IMG/VR virus record: IMGVR_UViG_3300050821_005035
Location: 1-64,000 of that record
DNA length: 64,000 bases
Source: a virus
Direction: 5' to 3' (one strand)
Part shown: one piece after another, positions 9,782 to 16,398 of the stretch
Position numbering within the stretch: the stretch's first letter is position 1
Layout of the letters: the number at the start of each line of letters is the position of its first letter
The notes under the pieces: generated by a model
What the model was told of the DNA's origin: nothing
The model's database searches: none
The model's input: the letters and a program-made list of their open reading frames with translations, nothing else
Program-made: the position numbers and the translations under genes

Positions 9782-10128
9782 TAAATTTTCCCCGACACGT
9801 AGTCGTGGTATCTATTGAGCGCGTCCTGGAGACACTTCTCCGCATTTTTGGTCAGTTCCCTCTCGTGCTGGACCGCGAATTTCAACACCTGGTTTTCTTC
9901 AACTAGCCGCTGATAATCAGCAGACGACTTCTTCGACTCCTCGATCAGCGTACTTAAAGGCCCCAGGTTCACCGGGTAGAACCTTCCGTTAACCCAGAAG
10001 CCCAGCTGTGCCTCTACCTCGCATAAAACGCCGTGGCTGTTCACCGAACGCCAGTCGACGCACTCGAACTGCTTCGCGTGAGGCTCTCCCGATTGCATGC
10101 AGATTCCCTGCTCTCTAAGGTCTGTCAT
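9781..10128 (-). CDS. Hypothetical protein with C-terminal coiled coil (115 aa)
   Basis: Starts behind AGAGGAGAG and overlaps the stop of 10125-10298 (ATGA). The N-terminal half is compact (LGFWVNGRFYPVNLGP). The C-terminal half (from about residue 62) is a Glu/Lys/Leu heptad-like helix. Function unknown. Confidence 0.75.
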   Translation of the reverse strand: MTDLREQGICMQSGEPHAKQFECVDWRSVNSHGVLCEVEAQLGFWVNGRFYPVNLGPLSTLIEESKKSSADYQRLVEENQVLKFAVQHERELTKNAEKCLQDALNRYHDYVSGKI

Positions 10129-10298
10129 CGTCTCTCCTCTTTCATAAAATTCGTGTCCATGAACTTCTCTGCTGCGATCTTCAAAGCGGCTTCCATCTGG
10201 TCGTCCGTCGCTCCGGTCTTCTTTTGAACGTCGTCGTAGATATCTTGAATGCTCTTCTCAATCGCTTCCCAGCTGAAATTTGAGTAGTCTTCCATCAT
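10125..10298 (-). CDS. Hypothetical acidic helical protein (57 aa)
   Basis: Two adjacent ATG codons at 10298 and 10295 follow AGAGGAGA. The second has the better spacing (giving 56 aa). The product is an acidic amphipathic protein (WEAIEKSIQDIYDDV). It is coupled on both sides by ATGA-type overlaps. Confidence 0.7.
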   Translation of the reverse strand: MMEDYSNFSWEAIEKSIQDIYDDVQKKTGATDDQMEAALKIAAEKFMDTNFMKEERR

Positions 10299-10414
10299 TC
10301 TCCTCTCTTAAATCTGTCTATGAAGTGCTTGCACATCTTGCTCCACGCCCAGTCCTCCAGCCGACTCTCACTCTTGCTGAGGACGTAAATCCACTTGTAG
10401 AAAAAGAATCTCAT
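10295..10414 (-). CDS. Small aromatic-rich protein (39 aa)
   Basis: Begins MRFFFYKWIYVL. The start overlaps the integrase stop (ATGA) and the stop overlaps the next start. The aromatic N-terminus and Lys/Arg C-terminus suggest a membrane-surface peptide. Its place straight after the integrase might make it an accessory factor, but nothing specific supports that. Confidence 0.6.
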   Translation of the reverse strand: MRFFFYKWIYVLSKSESRLEDWAWSKMCKHFIDRFKRGE

Positions 10415-11307
10415 ATTGTGAACCCCAGTCCTGCGCGCTTTGCCCAATCCTTACGTTCTTGAATCTGCGCGCCCATCTTAGTGTACTTCTCTGTTTGGTC
10501 AGAGGCCGCGTGTCCGGCCCAAAACTTGGTCAACATCTGTGGTACGTTCTCACCTTGAAGGTGGGTGATGCGGAACCGGCGCATCGAGTGGAAGCCGTGG
10601 ATGCCCAGTTCCTCTATTCGGCGCCGCAAAGTGCGCTCCGAGGAGCTAAATATTCGCCCTTCGCGATTCGCGAACTGCGAACACATAAACTCGTTCAGTC
10701 TGCTGTCCAGGTCCACAACCCGAGTTCCGGCCTTCGTCTTGGTCGAGTTCTGGACGCTGCCCTTAACCATCGTGGTGCGGATGGTCAAAGTCTTGACCTC
10801 CGGGTCCCAGAAGCTGTTGACCTGGTCGTCCGGCCCTACCATCAAGGAAAGCGCCTCCCCGACCCGCAGGCCGGTCCCAGCGAGTAAAGCTATCAGACCA
10901 CCCAATTCACCCTTCAGGCTCGCCACGGCGCTGGAAAGGGCCTTCGCGGTGGCAATTGGGGCCTTCTGGGTGGTTGGGTCGACCTTGGGCGCGTCGATGA
11001 AGCCGGTGTTCCACGTCCGGGGGTATAACTGGTCGCCCTCGTCGTTCACAGCCGACTTGACGACCTGTTTCAAAAGGCTGACCGCCAGGTTTATCGTGGC
11101 CGGACTCAACCCCGCCAGGACCAGCTGGCCGACCAGTACCTTGGCCGCCTTGTTGGTGATGTTCACCAGGTCAAGCTGACCGACCTGGGGGAGGATGCGG
11201 CGGTCTAGCAGGGACCGGTAAACGGCGATAGTGTTCCTCTTGACCGGGTCACACTGCCGGGTCGCGATCTCGTTCATGAAGCATTCAGCTTGGGTTTGGA
11301 ATGTCAT
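10411..11307 (-). CDS. int: Tyrosine recombinase / phage integrase
   Basis: 298 aa, the usual length for a phage integrase with a SAM-like core-binding domain (about 1-85) and a C-terminal catalytic domain (about 115-298). All catalytic residues are visible: R148 in GTGLRVGEAL, K192 in TKTKAGTR, H240 and R243 in FHSMRRFR, H266 in WAGHAAS and the nucleophile Y275 in EKYTKM. This implies site-specific integration of the phage, or resolution of multimers. A dedicated promoter lies at 11323-11351, 16 bases before the ATG. No obvious attP core or excisionase was identified nearby. A tRNA-like gene, a common integration target type, lies far away at 49358. Confidence 0.95.
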   Translation of the reverse strand: MTFQTQAECFMNEIATRQCDPVKRNTIAVYRSLLDRRILPQVGQLDLVNITNKAAKVLVGQLVLAGLSPATINLAVSLLKQVVKSAVNDEGDQLYPRTWNTGFIDAPKVDPTTQKAPIATAKALSSAVASLKGELGGLIALLAGTGLRVGEALSLMVGPDDQVNSFWDPEVKTLTIRTTMVKGSVQNSTKTKAGTRVVDLDSRLNEFMCSQFANREGRIFSSSERTLRRRIEELGIHGFHSMRRFRITHLQGENVPQMLTKFWAGHAASDQTEKYTKMGAQIQERKDWAKRAGLGFTI

Positions 11308-11322
11308 ATAATCTCCAAGGCA

Positions 11323-11351
11323 ACTGTCTCACACTTTCGAATACTTGTCAA
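11323..11351 (-). promoter_or_regulatory. Integrase promoter
   Basis: Minus strand TTGACA (11346-11351), 17-bp spacer ending in TGA, and -10 GACAGT (11323-11328). Position fits transcription of the integrase starting at 11307. Confidence 0.65.
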
Positions 11352-11386
11352 GGGAAAAATGAGGCGGCAGCTTCGCCGCCCCCTGA

Positions 11387-11575
11387 CTATTTGCCTGGGA
11401 TAGCGAGGCAGTAAGGGATGTTCCACGGAATCGGAAGCAGCAGACAAGGCAGCACGTTCGGGTTCGAAGGCTGCTCTCCCTCCACCGTCGGTGGGGGCGC
11501 TGTCCCGTTTGCGAGCATCGGTTTGGTTGAGAACAGAAACATAACTGCCAGAACTACCGCGAGCGACTTTTTCAT
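11387..11575 (-). CDS. Small secreted protein (62 aa)
   Basis: Strong ribosome site (AGGAGGAAC). The N-terminal signal peptide is MKKSLAVVLAVMFLFST with probable cleavage after MLA-N (about residue 22). The mature part is Pro-rich with two Cys (LPCLLLPI and IPYC). Predicted periplasmic or secreted; no family recognised. Confidence 0.75.
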   Translation of the reverse strand: MKKSLAVVLAVMFLFSTKPMLANGTAPPPTVEGEQPSNPNVLPCLLLPIPWNIPYCLAIPGK

Positions 11576-11583
11576 AGTTCCTC

Positions 11584-11760
11584 CTAGATTTTACTTCTAC
11601 TTGGCCTGACTAATATCGTGACGTGGTACCTCGACACCCGGACCATGTGGGTCCCGTAAATCGCGTCGATCAGCCGGGCGGTGTACATCCCGACGGTGAG
11701 AAATATGGCGACGGTAATCAGCGTGGCGGCTAAGTAGATCAGTGCGCGGGTGTGTTTCAT
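11584..11760 (-). CDS. Small membrane protein (58 aa)
   Basis: Start chosen at 11760 (MKHTRALIYL) because AGGAGG lies 5 bases upstream. One hydrophobic helix spans about residues 6-30, followed by a basic C-terminus. The upstream stop overlaps (ATGA). Function unknown. Confidence 0.7.
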   Translation of the reverse strand: MKHTRALIYLAATLITVAIFLTVGMYTARLIDAIYGTHMVRVSRYHVTILVRPSRSKI

Positions 11761-11927
11761 TGGTCCTCCTGAGGACAGAACTTGTGCTTGAAGCATCTGT
11801 CTTGACAGGCCCGGTCACCGCGCGCACACTGATTGTGGCACTGCGACTGGATGTAGACCACGGTGAACGCCCACACGAGTATGCAGGCGCCTATGAACAA
11901 CGACAAGCCTAAGAAGTGCTTTTTCAT
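11757..11927 (-). CDS. Membrane-anchored Cys-rich small protein (56 aa)
   Basis: Not an obvious long ORF, but coupled on both sides (ATGA at 11924-11927 and 11757-11760). Begins MKKHFLGLSLFIG with a membrane helix to about residue 26. A periplasmic-side tail follows with five Cys in C-x3-C, C-x3-C and C patterns (QCHNQC, ACQDRC, FC), suggesting disulfides or metal binding. Function unknown. Confidence 0.65.
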   Translation of the reverse strand: MKKHFLGLSLFIGACILVWAFTVVYIQSQCHNQCARGDRACQDRCFKHKFCPQEDQ

Positions 11928-12316
11928 ATGCGGGTTCCAAATAAGTAATCACCGAGCGGCAGCCAGACGTTCCAGTTTCCCTCTTTCAAATCCGCGTGGT
12001 GGGTCATGTGGTGACCCCTCAAGTGGAACCTATGAATCAAAAGATGGACAGCCTCCAGCATGACGAAGTAGTAGAACGTGAACACCGCCAACGGCAACCA
12101 GCCTAGGGGCGCGAAGAGCAGCGCGTTTCCGCCGATAAGCAGCGTGGCGAGCAGCGCGCCTCTCAGGTTGTGGACGAAGAGCACCGTGTGACTGGAGTCG
12201 TTGTGGTGACCGGAGTGCTGGTTCCACAGCCAGCCGTGGAGCATCCACCGGTGAATCGCGTACTCTAATAGGTTGGCGTAAACGAGGAGGCCGATGATCT
12301 CTAATACTGTTTTCAC
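11924..12316 (-). CDS. Fatty acid hydroxylase superfamily protein (membrane di-iron)
   Basis: 130 aa with the eight-His pattern of the fatty acid hydroxylase / sterol desaturase superfamily: H22-x4-H27, H34-SG-H37-H38, then H95, H98, H102-H103 and H106-H107. There are two or three membrane segments between, and a NWNVWLPLGDYLFGT ending typical of small hydroxylases of this group. Such enzymes use a membrane di-iron site to hydroxylate or desaturate lipids or carotenoids. The GTG start at 12316 overlaps the previous stop (GTGA). It is unusual in a phage and may remodel host lipids or the lipid part of a surface glycan. The substrate cannot be told from sequence. Confidence 0.85.
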   Translation of the reverse strand: MKTVLEIIGLLVYANLLEYAIHRWMLHGWLWNQHSGHHNDSSHTVLFVHNLRGALLATLLIGGNALLFAPLGWLPLAVFTFYYFVMLEAVHLLIHRFHLRGHHMTHHADLKEGNWNVWLPLGDYLFGTRI

Positions 12317-12477
12317 TTGCCCCTCGCGTTCTGGTTTACAAATTCGACATCGCTTAAGTGCTTTTGCTTATCTGCCAAGTTCTGCCAGTGTCGGGCGGCT
12401 GCTTCGGCAAAATTCTGCGACACTACCGCGCGAAGGTTCATCTCCCGCCAGGTCAGGATTACTTTGTCCGGTCTCAC
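12313..12477 (-). CDS. Hypothetical protein (54 aa)
   Basis: GTG start at 12477 behind AGGAGGCAAA, overlapping the upstream stop. Helical and hydrophilic, with a central run WREMNLRAVVSQNF and many Ala, Gln and Lys. Coupled to the hydroxylase gene downstream (GTGA overlap). No family recognised. Confidence 0.65.
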   Translation of the reverse strand: MRPDKVILTWREMNLRAVVSQNFAEAAARHWQNLADKQKHLSDVEFVNQNARGK

Positions 12478-12626
12478 TTTGCCTCCTGTTTCAACGCGTT
12501 CGTGGCCGGGAGCAGTGCCTCGTAGAGGTCACACGCGGCGTCGTAACCCAGCCTGCCGGTCAGATACTCGTACCAGATCGCGACCTTGACGCGAAGCAGC
12601 GTCATTGACTCCATTGTTTTAATCAC
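12474..12626 (-). CDS. Hypothetical protein (50 aa)
   Basis: GTG at 12626 preferred because AGGGGGG lies 8 bases upstream and it overlaps the preceding TAA region. The later ATG at 12611 is an alternative. The product contains WYEYLTGRLGYDAAC and is mostly helical. Function unknown. Confidence 0.6.
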   Translation of the reverse strand: MIKTMESMTLLRVKVAIWYEYLTGRLGYDAACDLYEALLPATNALKQEAK

Positions 12627-12777
12627 TGATTTCCCCCCTAACTTCCACCTCGACAACCTTGGCCGCGTAACGTGCTGCGTTCATAGCCTTCTTGCGGGCC
12701 GTCCATGCTGCGTGTGCTGCGGGGTTCTTCCTCTTCGTGTGTGACTTTGAATCGTTGCTCTTCGTCTTGGTGTTCAT
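12619..12777 (-). CDS. Small basic protein (52 aa)
   Basis: Start at 12777 (MNTKTKSND) behind GGGAGATAAG. Very Lys/Arg/Ala-rich (TKRKNPAAHAAWTARKK), so possibly nucleic-acid-binding. Ends in an acidic tail. No family recognised. Confidence 0.65.
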   Translation of the reverse strand: MNTKTKSNDSKSHTKRKNPAAHAAWTARKKAMNAARYAAKVVEVEVRGEISD

Positions 12778-12778
12778 C

Positions 12779-12997
12779 TTATCTCCCTTGCCTCGAATAG
12801 TAATCTTCCATGATGATATCGTTCCACTCATAGATAATCGCGTTCACCTTGTCTATGGCAATTTGTACGTTTCTTCTCAATTGTTTGGCCATGTTGCTTT
12901 CAAGATAATCTTCTAACAACTTTTCTTGCCGCTTGCACTTCTTGCTGGCTATATTTTGTCGTCTTTGGCAGTCTGCAAGTCTTTCCTGTTTTGTCAT
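12779..12997 (-). CDS. Hypothetical charged helical protein (72 aa)
   Basis: Start at 12997 (MTKQERLADC) has GGAGGCCGT in front, better than the longer frame. Lys/Arg/Glu-rich helices; no family recognised. The start overlaps the stop of the 21-codon gene at 12994-13059. Confidence 0.7.
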   Translation of the reverse strand: MTKQERLADCQRRQNIASKKCKRQEKLLEDYLESNMAKQLRRNVQIAIDKVNAIIYEWNDIIMEDYYSRQGR

Positions 12998-13059
12998 ACG
13001 GCCTCCAGCCAGCTTATAAAAGATTTCCACTTCACAGACTTCGTGTCGATGATTCTCAT
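12994..13059 (-). CDS. 21-aa microprotein, copy of the C-terminus of 13256-13459
   Basis: ATG at 13059 behind GAGGGAACA, with ATGA overlaps on both sides. Its IDTKSVKWKSFISWLEAV closely matches VDTNSPKWETFIKWLDKV at the C-terminus of the protein at 13256-13459. It is either a functional minigene or the remnant of a tandem duplication kept in the coupled operon. Too short for a family call. Confidence 0.5.
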   Translation of the reverse strand: MRIIDTKSVKWKSFISWLEAV

Positions 13060-13259
13060 TGTTCCCTCTCGGTAGAAAGCGCGTCATGAATCTCCCGGCG
13101 AACTTCGTTGCGGCCCTTCGCCAAGGCGGCTTGCACCAGCCGGTAGGTGAAGTAGTCGAGGTTCCGGCGTTCCGGGGCGCAGTTGTCGATACTGACTATG
13201 ACGTAGGTCAAAAATTTTCCTTCAGATACCTCTTCCGTCTTCGCTTCAAATAGCCTCAT
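13056..13259 (-). CDS. Hypothetical protein (67 aa)
   Basis: ATG behind GGAGGGCGA; start and stop both overlap neighbours by 4 bases. An N-terminal beta-like segment (KFLTYVIVSIDNC) is followed by charged helices. No family recognised. Confidence 0.75.
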   Translation of the reverse strand: MRLFEAKTEEVSEGKFLTYVIVSIDNCAPERRNLDYFTYRLVQAALAKGRNEVRREIHDALSTEREQ

Positions 13260-13459
13260 TCGCCCTCCACTTTATCCAGCCACTTTATAAATGTCTCCCA
13301 CTTCGGAGAGTTCGTGTCGACGTAGTTCGTAACGCCCGAGTTCGGCCACTCGATGTTTACCACTGGCCCAACTTTGACAACCGTTCCTATTTCGAATCCC
13401 TCACCCTCCAGCCGTACCCGGGCGCCGAGAGGTAATTTTGCTAGTTGTTCTGAAGTCAT
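13256..13459 (-). CDS. Hypothetical small beta-barrel-like protein (67 aa)
   Basis: The middle (GARVRLEGEGFEIGTVVKVGP) looks like an SH3-like or KOW-type strand pattern. The C-terminal KWETFIKWLDKV is duplicated in the microprotein at 12994-13059. The start overlaps the lipoprotein stop. Function unknown. Confidence 0.7.
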   Translation of the reverse strand: MTSEQLAKLPLGARVRLEGEGFEIGTVVKVGPVVNIEWPNSGVTNYVDTNSPKWETFIKWLDKVEGE

Positions 13460-13938
13460 GGCATCTGCTCCGAGTAGTTGTCGATGATAAGTTCCCGGAA
13501 CGCGCCCTGCGTGTCCAGGTTAATCATGCACGCGCGCCAAGCACGACCGTGGTCGACCTGCTGGCCCAGCGTCATGTCGTGCATCCAAGTTTTTACGTGG
13601 CACTGCTCGTGGAGCATCGTTTGGTCTGCGATACGGGGCGCGGCGACGTATTTCGGATTGAAGTGGATAACGCAGCTGCCGTCCGGCTCGCACATCGTGC
13701 TAGCCATATTTCCCTGGTCCGGTTCCAGTAGGTCGATAACGACGTCCTGGGTCAGCTTGTTTTGGAAGTAGCCCTCGTTGTAGTCGGCGTAGATGTGCTT
13801 CAAGTAGTCGACGGTGGTGGTGCCGTCGGCGGGCGCGGGGATGCTGACCCAGTGTTGCTGGGAGCAGCCGCCGAGCCAAAACCATATAAACGCCAGCAAG
13901 ATTGTGAGGAGAACCTTTTCTCTAAGACTCAGTTTCAT
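13456..13938 (-). CDS. Secreted lipoprotein with SprT-like zinc metalloprotease motif
   Basis: 160 aa. The N-terminal lipoprotein signal has a lipobox LGGC (Cys25), so the protein is expected to be anchored in an envelope membrane. The zinc motif H110-E111-Q-C-H114 is followed by H130-GRAWRACM, the spacing and flavour of SprT/WSS1-type metallopeptidases, where a third ligand His lies about 16 residues on. Two further Cys (CEPDGSC) may form a disulfide. A phage-encoded envelope protease might act in superinfection exclusion, receptor modification or lysis. This is inferred; only the signal and motif are seen. Confidence 0.75.
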   Translation of the reverse strand: MKLSLREKVLLTILLAFIWFWLGGCSQQHWVSIPAPADGTTTVDYLKHIYADYNEGYFQNKLTQDVVIDLLEPDQGNMASTMCEPDGSCVIHFNPKYVAAPRIADQTMLHEQCHVKTWMHDMTLGQQVDHGRAWRACMINLDTQGAFRELIIDNYSEQMP

Positions 13939-14233
13939 CTTTTACCTCTTCCTCAAGTCGGATGATGTCTTGATGCTCGTACAGGCTATCAGAGTTTTGG
14001 TCGGTTGTCAAGGGAAATAATTCGACCTCGGGAAGTTTCGGCTGGGTGAGCAGTGGCGAGTCCGACGGCAGGACTACGAATTTAGGCTTCACCATAACCC
14101 ACTCGTGGGTCTCCGAGTCCTCCCGGTAGATCACGGCCTCCGCGACGTTGTAGCGGTTCGGGACGGTCTCGTCCGGCTTCAAGACGACGCGCGCATCCCG
14201 AACGCTGCCACCGGGCTGGTAGCCGACGATCAC
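13922..14233 (-). CDS. Hypothetical protein (103 aa)
   Basis: The GTG at 14233 overlaps the stop of the upstream membrane gene (GTGA) and is preferred over a TTG further up. Beta-rich first half (YNVAEAVIY, EWVMVKPKFVVLP), acidic C-terminus. The promoter-like sequence at 13983-14011 lies inside its 3' end. No family recognised. Confidence 0.65.
   Translation of the reverse strand: MIVGYQPGGSVRDARVVLKPDETVPNRYNVAEAVIYREDSETHEWVMVKPKFVVLPSDSPLLTQPKLPEVELFPLTTDQNSDSLYEHQDIIRLEEEVKDETES
13983..14011 (-). promoter_or_regulatory. Possible intragenic promoter
   Basis: TTGACA (14006-14011), 17-bp spacer ending in TGA, and -10 TAGCCT (13983-13988), inside the end of the preceding gene. Would transcribe the secreted metalloprotease-like gene at 13456-13938. 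Confidence 0.5.
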
Positions 14234-14403
14234 TTGGTTGACCCGAAGAAAGAAGCAAGCCAAAGGATTGAGAATACGACTATGCAGAAACCAAGTGATA
14301 CGATGCCATCTTTATCGTGGACCCACACGAAGTGAAGGAACGATATAAGTGCCTCGATTATTAGCAGAGTTAGAAGTCCGTTGAACCACTGCGCGCTTTT
14401 CAT
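14230..14403 (-). CDS. Small two-helix membrane protein (57 aa)
   Basis: Coupled by ATGA at both ends. Begins MKSAQWFNGL, with hydrophobic helices at about residues 9-27 and 38-55 and a short DKDG turn between. No family recognised; holin-like architecture but no other support. Confidence 0.65.
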   Translation of the reverse strand: MKSAQWFNGLLTLLIIEALISFLHFVWVHDKDGIVSLGFCIVVFSILWLASFFGSTK

Positions 14404-14633
14404 TGTCGGTCATCCTTGTGCGCCCAAAGAAAGTCCACGATCTCCTGGGTGCAGTTGACGTCGAAGATCGCGTTGTTCAAAGTGCCCCAAACGTACTTTC
14501 TCCAAGTGGGGCGGTACTCAATGAAGCCTAGTTGTCCCGCGTTGGAACCCTGCGCGGCGGCAACGTTCACAATTATCCACCGACACGTCTTATTGCCAGG
14601 ATTGGCGACAGGTTCAAACCGTAGATGTGCCAT
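14400..14633 (-). CDS. Hypothetical protein (77 aa)
   Basis: Begins MAHLRFEPVANPG. Mixed alpha/beta with WRKYVWGTLNNAIF and a C-terminal helix ending DDRQ. It overlaps the previous gene by 20 bases. No family recognised. Confidence 0.7.
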   Translation of the reverse strand: MAHLRFEPVANPGNKTCRWIIVNVAAAQGSNAGQLGFIEYRPTWRKYVWGTLNNAIFDVNCTQEIVDFLWAHKDDRQ

Positions 14634-14862
14634 CTGTTCCCTCGTCTGGGAGCGTTGGTCCCTCGATGATATTTTTCAAAGACGTGTTCGCTGCGGCCAA
14701 CTCCAAGTTCGCCGCGTCCAAGCTGCGGAGGACGGCTGCGGTCGCCTGTTGGCTAGGATAAATTCCAGACTTCAAGTCGATGCGGAGTAGGCGAATCAGT
14801 TCCTCGTCCGGGATGACCTGCTTCGCTGTCTTCTCTTCTGTACGGCCTTGTGATTTTGACAT
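14614..14862 (-). CDS. Hypothetical protein (82 aa)
   Basis: Strong start (AGGAGGAAAC before ATG). Basic N-terminus, then a helical Ala/Leu/Asn-rich core (SLDAANLELAAANTSL) and an acidic Thr/Gly tail. No family recognised. Confidence 0.7.
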   Translation of the reverse strand: MSKSQGRTEEKTAKQVIPDEELIRLLRIDLKSGIYPSQQATAAVLRSLDAANLELAAANTSLKNIIEGPTLPDEGTDGTSTV

Positions 14863-14877
14863 GTTTCCTCCTGAATT

Positions 14878-15084
14878 TTAAACTTGAAACCAATCCTTGC
14901 AATCTCTGTTCTTCGGGTGCGGCGTGAAGTGCGTCTTGCACGCTCCCAGCGCGACCGCTTCCTGTTCGAACACATACGCGGTATAGCTTTGCTTGTCCCC
15001 GGTCTTTACCACGGTCATATCGTAAAAGCCGCCACCGATAGACCTGACCGCGTCCACTTCGATGCCGCCTATCAGATATCGCAC
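14878..15084 (-). CDS. Hypothetical protein (68 aa)
   Basis: Beta-rich start (MRYLIGGIEVDAVRSIG), then an ALGACKTHF segment with two Cys in the C-terminal half (CKTHFTPHPKNRDC) that could bind a metal. It starts within the end of the upstream gene (13-base overlap). Function unknown. Confidence 0.7.
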   Translation of the reverse strand: MRYLIGGIEVDAVRSIGGGFYDMTVVKTGDKQSYTAYVFEQEAVALGACKTHFTPHPKNRDCKDWFQV

Positions 15085-15335
15085 TGTTCGTTCTCATAAT
15101 CGTGGTCGACGTCGTCGTAAAAACTGTCGTCCATACTATATTGAGAGTCCGCGTTCGCCTTGACCAGTTCGAAATCTTTGACCGAGTAGTCGGCGGTGAA
15201 GCTGATATTAGACCGGAGCGCCTCCGCGTGCAAGTCGTTCAACTCATTGAACGCGTCCACGGGTGTGGTCAGTCCGGCCTCCACCGATGCGATGATTCCT
15301 AAAAAGTTTCTCTGCACTGTCGTCAACGATAGCAT
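15072..15335 (-). CDS. Hypothetical acidic protein (87 aa)
   Basis: AGGAGGGCTTA precedes the ATG. First gene after the promoter at 15360-15388. The C-terminal third is very acidic (DDSFYDDVDHDYENE), reminiscent of DNA-mimic or host-inhibitor proteins, but that is only compositional. Confidence 0.7.
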   Translation of the reverse strand: MLSLTTVQRNFLGIIASVEAGLTTPVDAFNELNDLHAEALRSNISFTADYSVKDFELVKANADSQYSMDDSFYDDVDHDYENEQCDI

Positions 15336-15359
15336 TAAGCCCTCCTGATGAACGATCTC

Positions 15360-15388
15360 ACCCTACCACAATAAAGCTGAACTGTCAA
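15360..15388 (-). promoter_or_regulatory. Extended -10 promoter
   Basis: TTGACA (15383-15388), 17-bp spacer ending in TGG, and -10 TAGGGT (15360-15365). Transcribes the operon starting at 15335. The 90 bases between it and the next gene (15389-15474) show no gene. Confidence 0.7.
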
Positions 15389-15474
15389 GAACAAAATTCC
15401 TGGGTCGCTGCCGACCAGCAAACGGAAGAGATTGGGGATGATACCGTGCTGAGGGCAAAAGAAAACTTCGTACA

Positions 15475-15813
15475 TTAGTATTTCTTTCCGTGCTTGTAAG
15501 GTCTGGACTCGTTGAACTCAATCTTCGCAATAACAGCCCGAGCTACATCTAGATCGAAGTGATGCGCTGCGTCCATAATTCGAATGATGACGTCCGCGAA
15601 CTCTTCCTCGACACCGCTGAACTCCGGTATGTGATCGCTAGGAGGGTCGCCGTGTCGGTTAGCCTCCAACGCCTCGGATAACTCCGCGTGCATCAGCGCG
15701 ATAACTTCGCCGAAGTTTTTCGGTTCCTCGTGGAAGCCGTGGGCCTTGGAGCACTCATAAGCCCTGCGTTCCTTGACCTGAAAAGATGCAACAAATGAAT
15801 CTTGGAATGTCAT
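15475..15813 (-). CDS. MazG-like nucleotide pyrophosphohydrolase
   Basis: 112 aa all-alpha protein. The HAELSEALEANR segment (ExxE) and the EEEFADVIIRIMD segment (ExxxD) match the metal-binding helices of the MazG/dUTPase-like superfamily. Such enzymes hydrolyse NTPs or dNTPs to the monophosphate and are frequent in phages, where they tune nucleotide pools or (p)ppGpp signalling. The start overlaps the stop of the upstream membrane gene (TAATG). Confidence 0.8.
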   Translation of the reverse strand: MTFQDSFVASFQVKERRAYECSKAHGFHEEPKNFGEVIALMHAELSEALEANRHGDPPSDHIPEFSGVEEEFADVIIRIMDAAHHFDLDVARAVIAKIEFNESRPYKHGKKY

Positions 15814-15971
15814 TACATTATCCTCACTGCGACCATAATCCCGGTCGCGCTTACCCAGTACAATACCCGTTTCCAGTCGCCTTGAAGGCCGTAGCCGATT
15901 GCCGCCAAGACGTCTAGCACTATTCCTGCGGAGACAAAGAAATTGCCCCAGTTGATCGAGTACAGATTCAT
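15813..15971 (-). CDS. Small membrane protein (52 aa)
   Basis: GGGAG before the ATG at 15971; ATGA and TAATG overlaps at its two ends. Two hydrophobic segments (NFFVSAGIVLDVLAAIG and VLYWVSATGIMVAV). No family recognised. Confidence 0.65.
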   Translation of the reverse strand: MNLYSINWGNFFVSAGIVLDVLAAIGYGLQGDWKRVLYWVSATGIMVAVRIM

Positions 15972-16066
15972 GGGCGCTCCCTTAGCCTTGCGGAGATTAT
16001 AACGAACAAGTTCATCCCGTGAAGGACTATAGCCGTTGCGATGAAGAGCGCAAAGAAGGTGCTCAT
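15968..16066 (-). CDS. Single-helix membrane microprotein (32 aa)
   Basis: MSTFFALFIATAIVLH and onward forms one membrane helix, with a basic end (ARLRERP). Both ends overlap neighbours (ATGA), so it is probably translated by coupling. No family recognised. Confidence 0.55.
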   Translation of the reverse strand: MSTFFALFIATAIVLHGMNLFVIISARLRERP

Positions 16067-16398
16067 CGGGGGTACGAGTTCAGCTTCGCAAAAGGGTTTT
16101 CCAGTGTCTTGGTATTTTCCAAGACGGTGAGTAGAATCGCGCCGAGTCCGACGGTCAGTCCGGCTTGGGCCACGGGCGGCTTGCCGGAGTATTCTTTCCG
16201 AATGACCTTCTTCAAAACCTTCACGAGTTGGCCGTGAGACAATAAAGGCAACGTGCGACCGAACGCCTCCACACGATCTCGTTCCACTTTGGCTTCCGCT
16301 TGGGCCTTCAACTTCGCGGCCTGGAGGGCTGCGAACTCTTCCTGGGTCAGGGGTGTTGCTGGCTTCTGGGACTTCTTGTAAGGCTTTTTATCGCTCAT
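16063..16398 (-). CDS. Hypothetical protein with C-terminal membrane segment (111 aa)
   Basis: Lys/Pro/Gln-rich N-terminus, Ala/Lys/Glu helix (about 20-45), then a hydrophobic stretch near residues 78-93 (AGLTVGLGAILLTVL). Looks like a tail-anchored protein. Function unknown. Confidence 0.7.
   Translation of the reverse strand: MSDKKPYKKSQKPATPLTQEEFAALQAAKLKAQAEAKVERDRVEAFGRTLPLLSHGQLVKVLKKVIRKEYSGKPPVAQAGLTVGLGAILLTVLENTKTLENPFAKLNSYPR

Noticed and set aside
9531-9845. Minus ORF of 104 codons
   Set aside because: Shifted frame of the coupled gene 9578-9781 and its upstream neighbour; Arg-rich, without a ribosome site.
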